A DNA stretch of 64,000 bases from Eucommia ulmoides (GCA_016647705.1 CM028325.1:32530474-32594473); one strand, 5' to 3'; positions 11,030 through 21,904 are shown, counted from the first letter of the stretch. Notes: generated by a model from the letters alone, not told the origin. Numbers and translations are program-made.

Positions 11030-12618
11030 AATATTCATGGCAAGTGCAAATGATCCATTATTCATCAAATTTTTCAGGATGTTTTTCCACTTCTGCATAT
11101 AAGTTGCATCCTATTATCTAGATCATGTATTCTTCAAAAGGATGAATAGTTTTCAACATAACCCTATAAACCATCACCTCTAGACAGAAATTTCAGATCC
11201 AAAAATTGATAACATCATAATATTTCTTTTCATTTTCATTTTCCTCTTCGTTAATGAAGTTCGACACCAAAATCACAAAAAAGCATATACACAGAAACTA
11301 ATTTACATACCAACAACAAATCCTTTATATCATCCAAGTTTTTGGCTACATAAATTTACTTGTCATCAAATCAATTAAGTTCAAGGCCATGAAATCATTC
11401 CTAATTTCTTCTTTCCGATTTTACCAAATCAAAATCAACATCTAAGCAGGGTTAACAACATAAATCTGCTTGTAGCCATAAAAATCATTATAGGGTCATC
11501 CTATCCTTTTTAAGTTCAGTGCCATCTACCCCAAGTTTTTCTAATTGAAATCAATTTGGATTATGAACACGAAATTAGTTATCCCACAACCACAACCACC
11601 ATCACACCTAAACATCCCTCAAAATACATGAACTCTCGTATAAAAATCAGCAAATCAAAATCTTTCAAGTCCTAGGAAAATACAGAAACATAGAACGTGA
11701 ACATGAACAAAAACATAGAACATGAACAGAAACAGAAACATAGAACATGAACCAAATGTGTGTGACTAAACATTTCATTTTTAAACATAAACAGGAACAT
11801 GACAAACATAAAAAGAAATAGAAACAGAAACATAGAACATGAAACAGTAACAATGGCGGCTCACCTTTGTGCGACGGCGGGAGTGGACTGCTCGATAGCT
11901 GAACGGTGACTCAGCTGTGTGTGAAGGCAGAGGAAGACGACAGCAGAGGGCAGACGACATTTGGGGGACTATATATAGAGAAATTCAAAGGAGAGGAATT
12001 GGCAACCCTAAATCAACCCGTAACTCTAAATCAATCAATCGAGTGAGAGAGGAAAGCATACCTATTTCCATAGATAGATCAAGTGAGAGAGAAGAAATTG
12101 GAGAGATGAATAAATTGTCCAAATCGAGTTGGCGAGAGGGATGGATCGATCAACAGCTTGAGTGAGAGGGAGGGAGGCAACATGATTTAACGATCTGGGG
12201 GTGACGATGAGAAGCGGTGTAAATGAAACCCATCCAACGGTCGCGAAGATGAAGAGGAGACTATAATCGGGGGAGATTCGGAGGAAACAACTTGATTTTT
12301 GGTGGGTAATGGAAAGAGAAGACAGCGGCGATGATCGAGAGAGATAACGGAGCGGTGGATCGAGGGAGATGACGGAGTGGTGGATCGGGAGAGATTACAG
12401 CAGCGCGAATGATCAGGGGCGAGGACGGGGAGATGACGGAACGGTAGATTGGGACGATGATGAGCGGAAGTCTGAGGAGAGATGATCGAGTGCATCTGCG
12501 ACTGTAACCCTAAAAATGCATCCTATTATTTTAAAATTGATCCGACGGTCAGAAAATGTCTAGAGGTTTATTTCCGATCCGACGATCCTCTTTATCTCCG
12601 TCCTGATTTATTATATAG
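11030..12618. other. Helitron 5' half: AT-rich then GA/TC-rich, no recognised gene
   Basis: 11140-11640 is AT-rich and may hold further captured exons or introns, but none is recognisable. 11880-12500 is GC-richer. On the minus strand it is rich in Ser, Pro and His codons (12187-12495), as often seen in 5' UTR or first-exon DNA of plant genes. I would not call a gene here. Confidence 0.5.
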
Positions 12619-12619
12619 A

Positions 12620-13560
12620 TATATATAAACACTTCTATATATTTTCAAAAGTGAACTGTGACAAGACACTAAAACATAGCATGCGACATCACTGCAAAAA
12701 CTAATATATTTATTATATATTTATAAAAATATATAAATCTCTTCATATTTATATATTTTAATAATTTAAAAATAAAAAATTATTTAAAATAGAACACGTG
12801 TCCCTAGTTATATTTTGTAACTAGCGATTTGATTATTAGATTCTTTTAGTAATATATTTGTTAATTACAAAAATAATTTTTAATTCAAAACACTATACTT
12901 AGTTACATGTACCTAGAATCTTGAACTACAAAATTAAATCTAGTTACATGTACCTAAAACACATCATGCGTCATCACCTATACATTTCAAAAAAATAAAA
13001 TGTGAAAAGACTAAAACACACCATACATCATCACTGCAAAACCGACGTGATGGACTCTTAAATGCACTGAAATACTAAAAAAAATATCTTCATATTTATA
13101 TATTAATTTTTTTTTTTAAACAAGACATGTGTCCCTAGTTACAAGTAAAAACAAAATAAAAAAACTCTAAAAGTTAATTAAAAAATAAATTTAATATAAA
13201 ATATAATGATTAAACGTAATAATTATTTCTATAATTTAGTACTATTAAACCACTATACCTAGTTACATGTACCTAAAAATGTTGAACTACAATTAAATCT
13301 AGTTACAAGTAATCATAAATAAACTTCCAATATATTTCCAAAATAAATAAATGGTAAAAAATAAAAATAAAATGATTTAAATAAAAATTAATTTAAATTT
13401 AAAAATTACTCCTATTAATAATTCCAAAAAATGAATAATTTACCGATAATATACTCACATGTAAAATATAAAAAAATTAAAAAAAAAAAACACTATATCT
13501 AGTTACATGTACCTAGAATGTATAAACTGCATAGATTCTAGTTACATGTAATTATAATAA
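12620..13560. repeat. MULE-1 repeat blocks continued after the Helitron
   Basis: Continues the repeat family of 7690-8227. GACACTAAAACA and CATCACTGCAAAA recur, and TAGTTACATGTACCTA occurs near 12901, 12943, 13261 and 13501. AT-rich and non-coding. Confidence 0.65.
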
Positions 13561-13724
13561 ACATATTTATTACATAAAAAACGACGTGATGGATGTTGTA
13601 TGCAAGAAAATGATTCGTACGCTACATGTAATCATTGTTCTATCTACAAAATCGACTATAAATACGAAATCACCGTCGTTCGTGTTCATATCTTCTGCAC
13701 AAAAAGCTCCCAGAGCAAAAACAA

Positions 13725-14042
13725 ATGGAAAGCAAGTTTGAGGCTTGCACATGTTTATCAGAGTGCAACCATTTCAGGAAGATGATAGAAGAACTAATGT
13801 GGAAACTGAGCGCATGTTAGACAACTTATCAATCGATGAGACAAGAGAGAGATCAAGCAATAAAAGCGGCAGAAGATATGTGAGGAAAATTGGGTGCAGT
13901 GCAGTTAGAATGCCAACAGATGAAGGACGAATGAGATGAAACACGACGACAAGCACGCTGGCACAAGATAGAGATCAAACTCCTCAAAGATGATATCGAC
14001 TTTTACAATAATGTTCTCGCAAGACAAATCACAAACAAGTAG
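13725..14042 (+). pseudogene. Small coiled-coil protein gene of MULE-1 (105 codons, three in-frame stops)
   Basis: One frame from ATG 13725 to TAG 14040-14042 has a clear heptad-like pattern: ESKFEACTCLSECNHFRKMI, MRQERDQAIKAAEDM, GKLGAVQLECQQMKDE and WHKIEIKLLKDDIDFYNNVL. It is broken by TAG at codon 32 and by two TGA codons. In both TGA cases the neighbouring residues suggest an original CGA (Arg), so C-to-T decay explains them. The frame keeps protein-like codons across all three stops, which argues for a real third MULE-1 gene. Two Cys pairs near the start (CTC, ECNH) could bind metal. Function unknown. It lies between the ULP1-like and MURA genes. Confidence 0.6.
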
Positions 14043-14044
14043 TA

Positions 14045-14378
14045 CCACATCTGTTTTGTCTTTTTAAAGTTTTTATATGTATTTTGTTCAGTGAAAAAAA
14101 CTACTTTTGTTTATATATATATATAGGCCTTTTTTTTGTATATATCTATGAATGTTTTTGTTATATATATTTTGAATTTTTGTACTGCAATCACATATGC
14201 CTAAAAAATATAAAATAAAATGTTGCATGTTAAACAATGCACAAAAAAATTCAGATTTCAGTGACATGTAACTAAAATTTATTTCAATTAAAATTGAAAA
14301 CAACTGAAAAAAATCAAGTAACACTTGCTAAAAAATCAGAAACTGAAAAAAGAATAAAAAAAGGTAAATGTTGTTCAA
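14045..14378. other. Intergenic spacer between coiled-coil and MURA genes
   Basis: AT-rich, with TA microsatellite-like stretches (14110-14125, 14160-14175) and one ACATGTAACTAAAA motif at 14261. The two genes end towards each other here. No gene seen. Confidence 0.5.
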
Positions 14379-16909
14379 CTAAAGCGCAAGTTTGCACGTT
14401 TTCTTATTGTGTCTACCTATTCGGCCACATCGACCACACTTACGCTCCTTCACCTCACACCTTGAAGGGATTCTTTGTTTTTTCGGTCGTCTAGGTTGCC
14501 TTCTTGATAAAGGTGGCAATATGACAGGCTCTGTCTGTTCGAAAATAGGTTTTTCCATTATTGGCACTGGGTATATGCTTTTCGAATAACTCTCACGATA
14601 GAAACTACAGTGAAAGTAGTTTTCCACAAAACCATATACCAACGAGCCTATTCTCATAATTGTTGCACAGGCATTCGAACACGGGAAAGAATTCAATTGC
14701 CACAATTAACATAAACATTTTCTATTATTTAGGTCAACATAAATAGAAGGGTGGCAGTGCACTTCATTGACTCCTTCTGCGCCCTCGCTGACCAACCATG
14801 TTCGACACTCACTTATATGCCGTGACAATTTTGCATCCCAATAAGGACATTTAATTTCACTTAAGCGTAATGAATCATTCCTCCGTTGAGACATTTGTTC
14901 CATTAATGAAATACTTATCCTGTCAACCATCATAATAATTGGCATATGCTTGTAATTCCTAATCCATGCATTAAAAGACTCAGCCAAATTCGAGGACATT
15001 TCCCCATACCTTGTGCCTCGAAAAAATGCTTGACTATATCTTTCTTTTAGGAACTCTTCCATAAACTTCTCCACTCGTGTTCCCCCTTGAACAATCATGT
15101 CATCATATGCAACATGGTATAATTCTGGGGTAACTGCATAAGCGCACTCAAATAATTTAGCAACAAAAAATTCCTTTGTTTTGATAGTCTGTCCACTCAA
15201 TGCAGCTTTCAAGTTCATTTTGAGATGGTGTAAACAAAATGCATAGTAATAATGTGGAAAGACATTTCAGACTCCTTAAATAATGTTGTTGTGCCGATCA
15301 GAAATGAATGTTATGACACGTTCTGAGGTAATATAATAGATAATTGTGTCAAAAATTAGAACCAATTATCATCATTTTCAGTATCAACAATGACAAATGC
15401 AAGTGGAAACATACCTAAACAAATGAAAAACACAAAAATAACAGTAAAAAATCAAAAAACAAATTATGAATGTATACAAAACACAAAAAAAAAAAAAAAA
15501 AAATCATGAAAAAGTATTAAAAAAAAATTAGATAAAGATAAGAAGAAAAAGTATAATGTGATTAAAATGGTTAACAAATAAAAAAATATTAAAATAAATT
15601 ATTGACATGTCACTAATATTACATGGTGAAAATGTAATATAAACTGTGATATGTTATAAAAGAAGAGATACATGTCACTAATATTATAAATGACTCTAAT
15701 TTAAGTAACATGTAACTAAAAAATGAGTTGAAAACAAAAAATGTAAAACTTAGAGACATGTAACAGAAATGTGTTAATTTAAGTACCTTGATTGTCATTT
15801 TTACCACAAGTAGCAAGAAGAACTCCTTTATATCTACCAGTCAAAAATGTCCCATCCAAAAATAACATTGGGCGTATAAACTGAAATCCATGAATACACC
15901 CATGGAAAGCAACAAAAAAACGTTTAAAGCAATTTGTGTCGTCTTCATACTCCAACAACATGTAACTGTTGGGATTTGTTCTATTGCATGCTTCTACATA
16001 CCATCTCAATTGATTATATGCAAATATATGATCCCCCAAAAAGGCTATCCCTTGCATTTTCAACTCCAAACCAAAGATGATTGTATGTCATCTCAAGACC
16101 ATAACTTTTCTTGAACTCATGAAGAATATCAATAGGTCGTGTTACAGGTTTATCCTTAACAGTTTCCAACAAACAACTAACGATAACATTAGAACTCATC
16201 CTCGTGTTCTTTATAGTTCTATATGTTGCACCACATGTATGTTCATTCAGCAACTCCTTAATCTTAAAAAAAATCCATTCAAAGTATCAGTACGCGCAAA
16301 CCACTTGCAATCTCTTATATCTCTAAATGAACAATATGCAATGATACGGACTTTATAATTTTTCTTATACTTGTAACTAAATCCAATTTCAATCGAATAC
16401 TTCCTCAAGACAATACGAAATTCTTCCGCCCCACTTTTAAAATACTACCCCACACAATTGATACCTTTTGCCCACTCCGAAAATTGCAAGTACTTCTTCT
16501 CATGATGCCAAGAATAAGGTAACATATCATCATCCTCATCATCATAAACACATAAACTTGATTCCCCTGATCCACTAGGACCACTATCTACTACATTACT
16601 TAAACCCCCACCAGATGTAGCACTAAAAACATGTCCAAGGATTATAGTATTACCCTTTATTACAACTTCCACAAAATCAACACTAAATGATCTAATCAAT
16701 ATAATCATACCATCATAGTCATCTTAATCACATAACATACAGTTTGGATGACCAAGCAGAGAATAATGCATGTCAAAAGAGATTGATGACAAGCTATTCC
16801 ATCGATAGACAATCTTTTCCATGAAATTAACAAAATTCATCTCACTATCAATTTTCATAATTCCACTGTAATCCTCGTATTTACACAAAGCAATATCCAA
16901 GTTTGACAT
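14379..16909 (-). pseudogene. MURA-type transposase gene of MULE-1, decayed
   Basis: On the minus strand the likely start is MSNLDIALCKYEDYSG (16909). The N-terminal PB1-like part runs to HPNCMLCD-stop-DDYDG. Next are a Ser/Gly/Asp-rich linker (16445-16708), the MuDR DNA-binding region (SFRDIRDCKWFART, then NEHTCGA) and the MULE transposase core with FLDGTFLTGRYKGV and FISDRHNNI. A helical stretch follows with EMSSNLAESFNAWIRN, then a SWIM-type finger and a zinc knuckle (CGRCGRIGRHNKKTC). Breaks: TAA after MLCD, frameshifts near 16709 and 16260, an intron or decay at 15420-15780, and TAA after KCLC. The SWIM His is Asn (PCSNAC). Not functional as read. Confidence 0.85.
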
Positions 16910-17037
16910 TTTATATCTAAATGCATATATTGCTATAAGAAAAACATACAAAGACATGTATGAAAAAACACAGAATTACAAAATGTAACTAAACTTACTC
17001 TAAAATTGGTAGAATGTAACAAGTTTTGAACTAAAAC

Positions 17038-17068
<31 letters not shown>

Positions 17069-17536
17069 ACAAAAACAACACACAATTAAAATATAACTAA
17101 AAAGTTACACTAAAACTAGTAGCATGTAACTAAATTTGCACTAAAAAGTTTCTAAGGTCAGAACACAGATCACACAATTAGTATGTAAACTAAAAGTTTA
17201 CACTAAAACTAGTAGAATGTAACAAATTTTTCATTAAAAAAATCTCAAATAGCTAAAGATCCGAACACTTACTTTAAAAAATCCAAAAAAATGATCAAAC
17301 ACATCAACGAAGGTCAAAATCTATCGTGTTTATCAAACATATATATCACCTTACTAAAAGATCTCGTCCTATATGCAAAAAGACTTAAAGATTCGATAAT
17401 AAATCAATCAGATACTTTGCGAAAAAAATACAGTCAATTCATATCCCAAAAAATCATGATCTAACTAAAATTACGTCATAAAAAAACAATGATCAATAAA
17501 CAAATCACTAAAAACAGTGCAAAAATGATATATGTT

Positions 17537-17672
17537 ACTTACATTAGATTCGCTGATCGTTAGTCGACCTCCTGAATCAATAGAATCCAAGATCTCCAAA
17601 ACCCTAGCTAGCCGACGAACAAAATCACCGAAAAATAAAAGCCAAGAACTCTGTAACTCAAACTATATATAG
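17537..17672 (-). promoter_or_regulatory. Probable MURA promoter and non-coding first exon
   Basis: On the minus strand a TATATATAG box (17672-17664) is followed about 120 bases later by a strong splice donor, AAT|GTAAGTAAC (ending 17537). The MURA ATG lies at 16909. This suggests a 5' UTR exon spliced to the coding exon. It mirrors the promoter at the left end of MULE-1. Inferred from motifs. Confidence 0.4.
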
Positions 17673-17835
17673 GCGTGAATTCAAAATACAACAACTAAAC
17701 GATCTCAAAGAACTGCTTTATACTCTCCAAGAATCATACGTGAGCATGCGCGGGACTAAAAGATGGGAGAAAACAAATTTAGGGATTAACTCTAAACCTA
17801 ATCATAAAAAAAAAAAAACTATTCGCGGATTAGAC

Positions 17836-17866
17836 CATATAATTAGGACTAATTGCCGATTTTCCC
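17836..17866 (-). repeat. MULE-1 right terminal inverted repeat
   Basis: The minus strand starts GGGAAAATCGGCAATTAGTC and is the partner of 206-236. It is followed by TTCTTTTCA (17867-17875), the second copy of the target duplication. Confidence 0.7.
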
Positions 17867-17875
17867 TTCTTTTCA

Positions 17876-18003
17876 TTAGCCTATTCCCACAGGTTCAAGT
17901 TGCCCTAGAGGGCCTCTTCATTTTTTTAATTATTTTCTTTTATTAAGCCCCAATGGACTTGAGTTAGGTCCAGCTCCATCCATATGGGCTGTACCTAGTC
18001 AAC
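17876..18003 (-). mobile_element. Fragment of a Copia-type LTR next to MULE-1
   Basis: The minus strand begins TGTTGACTAGGTACAGCCCA and continues with GGACCTAACTCAAGTCCATTGGGGC. It is colinear with the LTR start at 31176 (TGTTGGGTAGCAGCCCAT, GGACCTAACCCAGGCCCATC). MULE-1 probably inserted into this LTR, since LTR-like sequence continues to the target duplication. Confidence 0.55.
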
Positions 18004-18495
18004 ATTCTCTAACCATATTTGGTTGTATATTCTTTTTCATTGAATGAATAAATAAGGTTGGACTTTGTCAATAACTCGTATTTATTGTTACGATACATTA
18101 TTGGGTGTCTTGAGTTGTTGTGTCTTAATTGAGTGGTGCATTAGAAAGCAAAAAATTCGGGTTTGAAGTTAATCCTGCCATAATAGTCTGGAAATTGAAG
18201 CCTGGTGCATTAGATAACATTTGGTTTCATGGAATTGAAGTTTGGAAATTGAATTTAGAGATGAATGAAGTGAAAATTCAAACATTTACATGTTTTCATT
18301 TCTAGCTTTTATATAGAGGCTCTAATTCTTTACAACCAAACACTATTAAGTGAAGTTGCTATAGTTATGAATGGGATTTAAGGCTTTGTTTGTGTAGAAA
18401 TTTTAATGGCCTAGCTCACTTTCAAAAAATGCTTTGTAAAAGGAAGATTGCCCTTGGCTTTATATATAGCTTAGGATCAGGTAACACAAGCTATA
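18004..18495. other. AT-rich intergenic DNA, nothing recognised
   Basis: No coding frame, inverted-repeat end or target duplication could be seen between the LTR fragment and the tandem repeat. Confidence 0.5.
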
Positions 18496-18658
18496 TGGGA
18501 TTCAACACGCCCCCTCACGCGCGGGGTGGACTTTGATAAACCACTACGAATGGATATCAGGAGACCCAACATCAATGTGGGATTCAATACGCCCTCTCAC
18601 ACGTAAGGTGAACTTTGACAAGCCACCGCAAACGGATATCGGAGGGCCCATCATTGTT
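18496..18658 (+). repeat. Two tandem copies of an 82-bp repeat
   Basis: TGGGATTCAACACGCCC at 18496 and TGGGATTCAATACGCCC at 18578 start two copies. Both go on with a CCTCAC, a GACTTTGA-like and an ACGGATATC-like segment. Divergence is about 20 percent. Non-coding. Confidence 0.85.
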
Positions 18659-18729
18659 AAATTGTTAAAAAAATATTAAAAAAATATAAGGGACTCTTAC
18701 ATTACCTAGAATTTGGAATAACTTTTGTT

Positions 18730-18962
18730 TGATACATTTTCTTATTGAACACACTTAATTTGATACGTAGTTAATGTATACAATTTTAATTGTTAAATTG
18801 TTTTATCAAACAGGCTCTTATTCTCTAATTATTGGGATATGTTAGAAATTAAATGTGGTTCAATATTTATTTAGTGGTAATTGGGTTTTACATAATCAAA
18901 ATTAAAATGATGAGTAAATGACGTGCTGTGTAGATAAGTACTTGCAGATGTTTCCTAATTAT
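18730..18962. repeat. Left part of segmental-duplication arm 1
   Basis: Matches 31800-31880 plus 32925-33030. For example, GGGATATGTTAGAAATTAAA here matches GGGATATTTAGAAATTAAAT there, and TTTATTTAGTGGTAATTG matches TTTATTTAGTGGTTATTG. The arm resumes at 26555 after MULE-2. Confidence 0.75.
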
Positions 18963-19207
18963 GGAGTTCTTTACGTAATAAATATAAAAAAAAAAAAAAA
19001 TCTGACAACGGATCTATTCCAACTTATTTACGAAACCCGCGTATTTCGGGGTTGGTAACCCCGGGAACTGAGATCCCGGGGTTGCCAACCCCGGGATCTT
19101 ACTTTTAATTTTTTTTTTTTTTTTTTTTTTTTTTTTGGACATAATGTCCCGGGGTTACCAACCCCGGGAACCTAAGAGCAGCCGGTCACACCCTGTGACC
19201 GGCTGCT
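18963..19207 (+). repeat. MULE-2 left terminal repeat with four hairpins
   Basis: Hairpins: CGGGGTTGGTAACCCCG at 19047-19063; 12-base arms GATCCCGGGGTT at 19072-19098; 10-base arms TCCCGGGGTT at 19147-19169; and AGCAGCCGGTCACA (19177-19190) with its perfect inverse at 19194-19207. The first and third have partners in the right terminal repeat. The second and fourth do not. Confidence 0.85.
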
Positions 19208-19298
19208 CTATGCTCAGCTGCTTTATGCAGCACAGTCCCGGCCCCCTCCCCCCCCCCCCCCCCCCCCCCCCCCCGCCAAACCCCTACCGGCTGAGACC

Positions 19299-19305
19299 AT
19301 ATAAA
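19299..19305 (+). promoter_or_regulatory. TATA box of the MULE-2 gene(s)
   Basis: ATATAAA after a 27-base C run (19248-19274). A pyrimidine-rich leader begins about 25 bases downstream. A good donor, AAAG|GTAAGTTT, at 19500 suggests a non-coding first exon followed by an intron that spans the 257-bp repeats. Confidence 0.55.
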
Positions 19306-19888
19306 CCCCAACGGCCTTCTCCATTTCATGCAACTCTCAAGCTTCAGCTTCTCCTTCTCTTTTTCCTTCTCCATCTCCTTTTTCCTTCCTCAATTTCACA
19401 AATTTTGATCATTCCATTTTTGGTGTAAAAATTTAACGAAGATTGTTCATCAATCTTTGACAAATTTCACAACTTCACAACTTCTTCCTCCTACTACAAA
19501 AGGTAAGTTTATTTTAATTTTTTTAATTTATTTGTTAATTAGATTAATATGTTTTTTACTTATTAAATTTACTTACTTGTTTAATTGTTAGTTTCATTTT
19601 TTTGTTTAATTTTCTTGTTTGTTAGTTTCATTGATTATTTGTTTTTTACATATTATATAATACACTATTTAATAAATTAGTTAGTTTAGTTGTTAATTTA
19701 ATTTTTTTTAAACATGAAAAAAATATTAGAGGATAGTTTAATTTTAATTTGTTACTTGTCTAATTTGTTAGTTAATTTTGTTTATTTTGTTAGTTAGTTT
19801 ACTTGTTTAATTTGTCGGTTCGTTACTTAAATTAATTTATAAATTAGTTAGTTAGTTTAATTTGTTAATTTAGTTGTTAAATTAAAAA

Positions 19889-21904
19889 TTACACTATGGC
19901 CCCTTTCACATGTGTAGAAAAATATAGATTAATATATTATTTAAAAGTATTGTTACTTAGTTAGAAAAATACACTTTGACCCCTTAAAGTATAACAATTA
20001 GAAAAATATATGATTTAATGTATTATTTTAGAAAAGTTTTAAAATAAATTGTTATTTGTTTTTGTTTTTTTTAATTTAGTTAAAATATTGAATTATTTAG
20101 TTTAATTTATGAATTTAGTTGTTTAATTATAAAATTTTAATTAAAAATTGTGCACTTTGACCCCTCAAAATTTGACAAATTATAAAAATTAAAATTAAAA
20201 TATATTGGTTTAAAATAAATTCTAACTTAATTTGACTTTATTTTTTGAATTTAGTTGTTTAATTATAAAAATAAAAAATTTGACCCCTCAAAATATGACA
20301 ATTACAAAAATATATAATTTAATGTATTGTTTTAGAAAAATATAAAATTTAATGTATTATTTTAAAATAAATTGTTAGTTGGTTTTTTTTTTCTTTTTTT
20401 CTTTTTTTAAAATTTAGTTAAAATTGTTAATTAGTTAGTTTAATTTATGAATGTAGTTGACCCTTCAAAGTATGATAATTAGCAAAATATAAAATTTATT
20501 TTATTGTTTTAAAATAAATTGTTAGTTGTTTATTTTTTTTTATTTAGTTAGTTAAATTTTAAGTTAAATTTAGGAATGTAGTTGTTTAATTTATAAATTT
20601 TAAATTAAAAATTGTGCACTTTGACCCCTCAAAATTATGCAAATTAGAAAAATATATATATTGGTTTAAAATAAATTGTAAGTTAATTTGAGTTTAATTA
20701 AAAAAATCCACTTTGACCCTTCAAAGTATGATAATTAGAAAAATATAAAATTTATTTTATTGTTTTAAAATAAATTGTTAGTTGTTTATTTTTTTTTTTA
20801 TTTAGTTAGTTAAATTTTAAGTTAAATTTAGGAATGTATTTGTTTAATTTATAAATTTTAAATTAAAAATTGTGCACTTTGACCCCTCAAAATTATGCAA
20901 ATTAGAAAAATATATATATTGGTTTAAAATAAATTGTAAGTTAATTTGAGTTTAATTAAAAAAATCCACTTTGACCCTTCAAAGTATGATAATTAGCAAA
21001 ATATAAAATTTATTTTATCGTTTTAAAATAAATTGTTAGTTGTTTATTTTTTTTTATTTAGTTAGTTAAATTTTAAGTTAAATTTAGGAATGTAGTTGTT
21101 TAATTTATAAATTTTAAATTAAAAATTGTGCACTTTGACCCCTCAAAATTATGCAAATTAGAAAAATATATATATTGGTTTAAAATAAATTGTAAGTTAA
21201 TTTGAATTTAATTAAAAAAATCCACTTTGACCCTTCAAAGTATGACAATTAGAAAAATATAAAATTTATTTTATTGTTTTAAAATAAATTGTTAGTTGTT
21301 TAATTTTTTTTTATTTAGTTAGTTAAATTTTAAGTTAAATTTAGGAATGTAGTTGTTTAATTTATAAATTTTAAATTAAAAATTGTGCACTTTGACCCCT
21401 CAAAATTATGCAAATTAGAAAAATATATATATTGATTTAAAATAAATTGTAAGTTAATTTGAGTTTAATTAAAAAAATTCACTTTGACCCTTCAAAGTAT
21501 GACAATTAGAAAAATATAAAATTTATTTTATTGTTTTAAAATAAATTGTTAGTTGTTTAATTTTTTTTTATTTAGTTAGTTAAATTTTAAGTTAAATTTA
21601 GAAATGTAGTTGTTTAATTTATAAATTTTAAATTAAAAATTGTGCACTTTGACCCCTCAAAATTATGCAAATTAGAAAAATATATATATTGGTTTAAAAT
21701 AAATTGTAAGTTAATTTGAGTTTAATTAAAAAAATCCACTTTGACCCTTCAATGTATGACAATTAGAAAAATATAAAATTTATTTTATTGTTTTAAAATA
21801 AATTGTTAGTTGTTTATTTTTTTTTTATTTAGTTAGTTAAATTTTAAGTTAAATTTAGGAATGTAGTTGTTTAATTTATAAATTTTAAATTAAAAATTGT
21901 GCAT
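19889..21904 (+). repeat. Tandem array of about 257-bp AT-rich units
   Basis: The landmark GTGCACTTTGACCCCTCAAA recurs at 20614, 20872, 21128, 21385 and 21642, and a last truncated start is at 21899. The spacings are 258, 256, 257, 257 and 257. Each unit contains a second, diverged half (CCACTTTGACCCTTCAAAG). Older, more diverged half-units (CTTTGACCCCTCAAA or CTTTGACCCCTTAAA) extend back to 19975. The array lies in the inferred 5' UTR intron of the MULE-2 transposase gene. Confidence 0.93.

Larger units (their letters stand above)
8228..12619 (-). mobile_element. Helitron nested in MULE-1, non-autonomous, with captured sequence
   Basis: On the minus strand the element starts TCTATATAATAAATC (from 12619) and ends ACGGGTTATACTCTAG (to 8228). 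A hairpin of nine-base arms (CCCATGCCT, loop TT, AGGTACGGG) sits just before the 3' end. It is inserted between A (8227) and T (12620) without target duplication, as Helitrons do. Joining 8227 to 12620 restores a repeat unit of MULE-1 also present at 7907-8010. Cargo includes a decayed helicase end, an unknown 159-codon frame, a NUP210-like exon and long AACAGR tracts. It has no full Rep-helicase, so it must have been mobilised in trans. Confidence 0.88.
206..17866. mobile_element. MULE-1: Mutator-like element carrying ULP1, coiled-coil and MURA genes
   Basis: The left end begins GGGTGAATCGG and the inverted right end begins GGGAAAATCGG. The two ends also share GTCCT about 19 bases in. Outside the ends lie 9-bp direct repeats, TTCTTTTTA (197-205) and TTCTTTTCA (17867-17875), matching 8 of 9. 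A 9-bp duplication with GGG-type ends is typical of Mutator-like elements. Inside are a ULP1-peptidase gene (+), a small coiled-coil gene (+) and a MURA transposase (-). ULP1 plus MURA is the content known from plant ULP1-MULEs (Kaonashi type). Removing the nested solo LTR and Helitron leaves about 11.7 kb of original element. Every gene carries stops or frameshifts, so it is not autonomous now. Confidence 0.85.

Noticed and set aside
11917-12165. 82-codon Arg/Ser/Glu-rich plus-strand frame in the Helitron
   Set aside because: GA-rich composition keeps it open; no domain, and it runs against the captured genes' direction.
19135-19428. Proline-rich frame over the MULE-2 left end
   Set aside because: The prolines come from the C27 run, and the frame crosses the terminal hairpins and TATA box.
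19889-21904. CRISPR-like regularly spaced repeats
   Set aside because: Units are contiguous 257-bp tandem repeats without unique spacers, in a plant genome.
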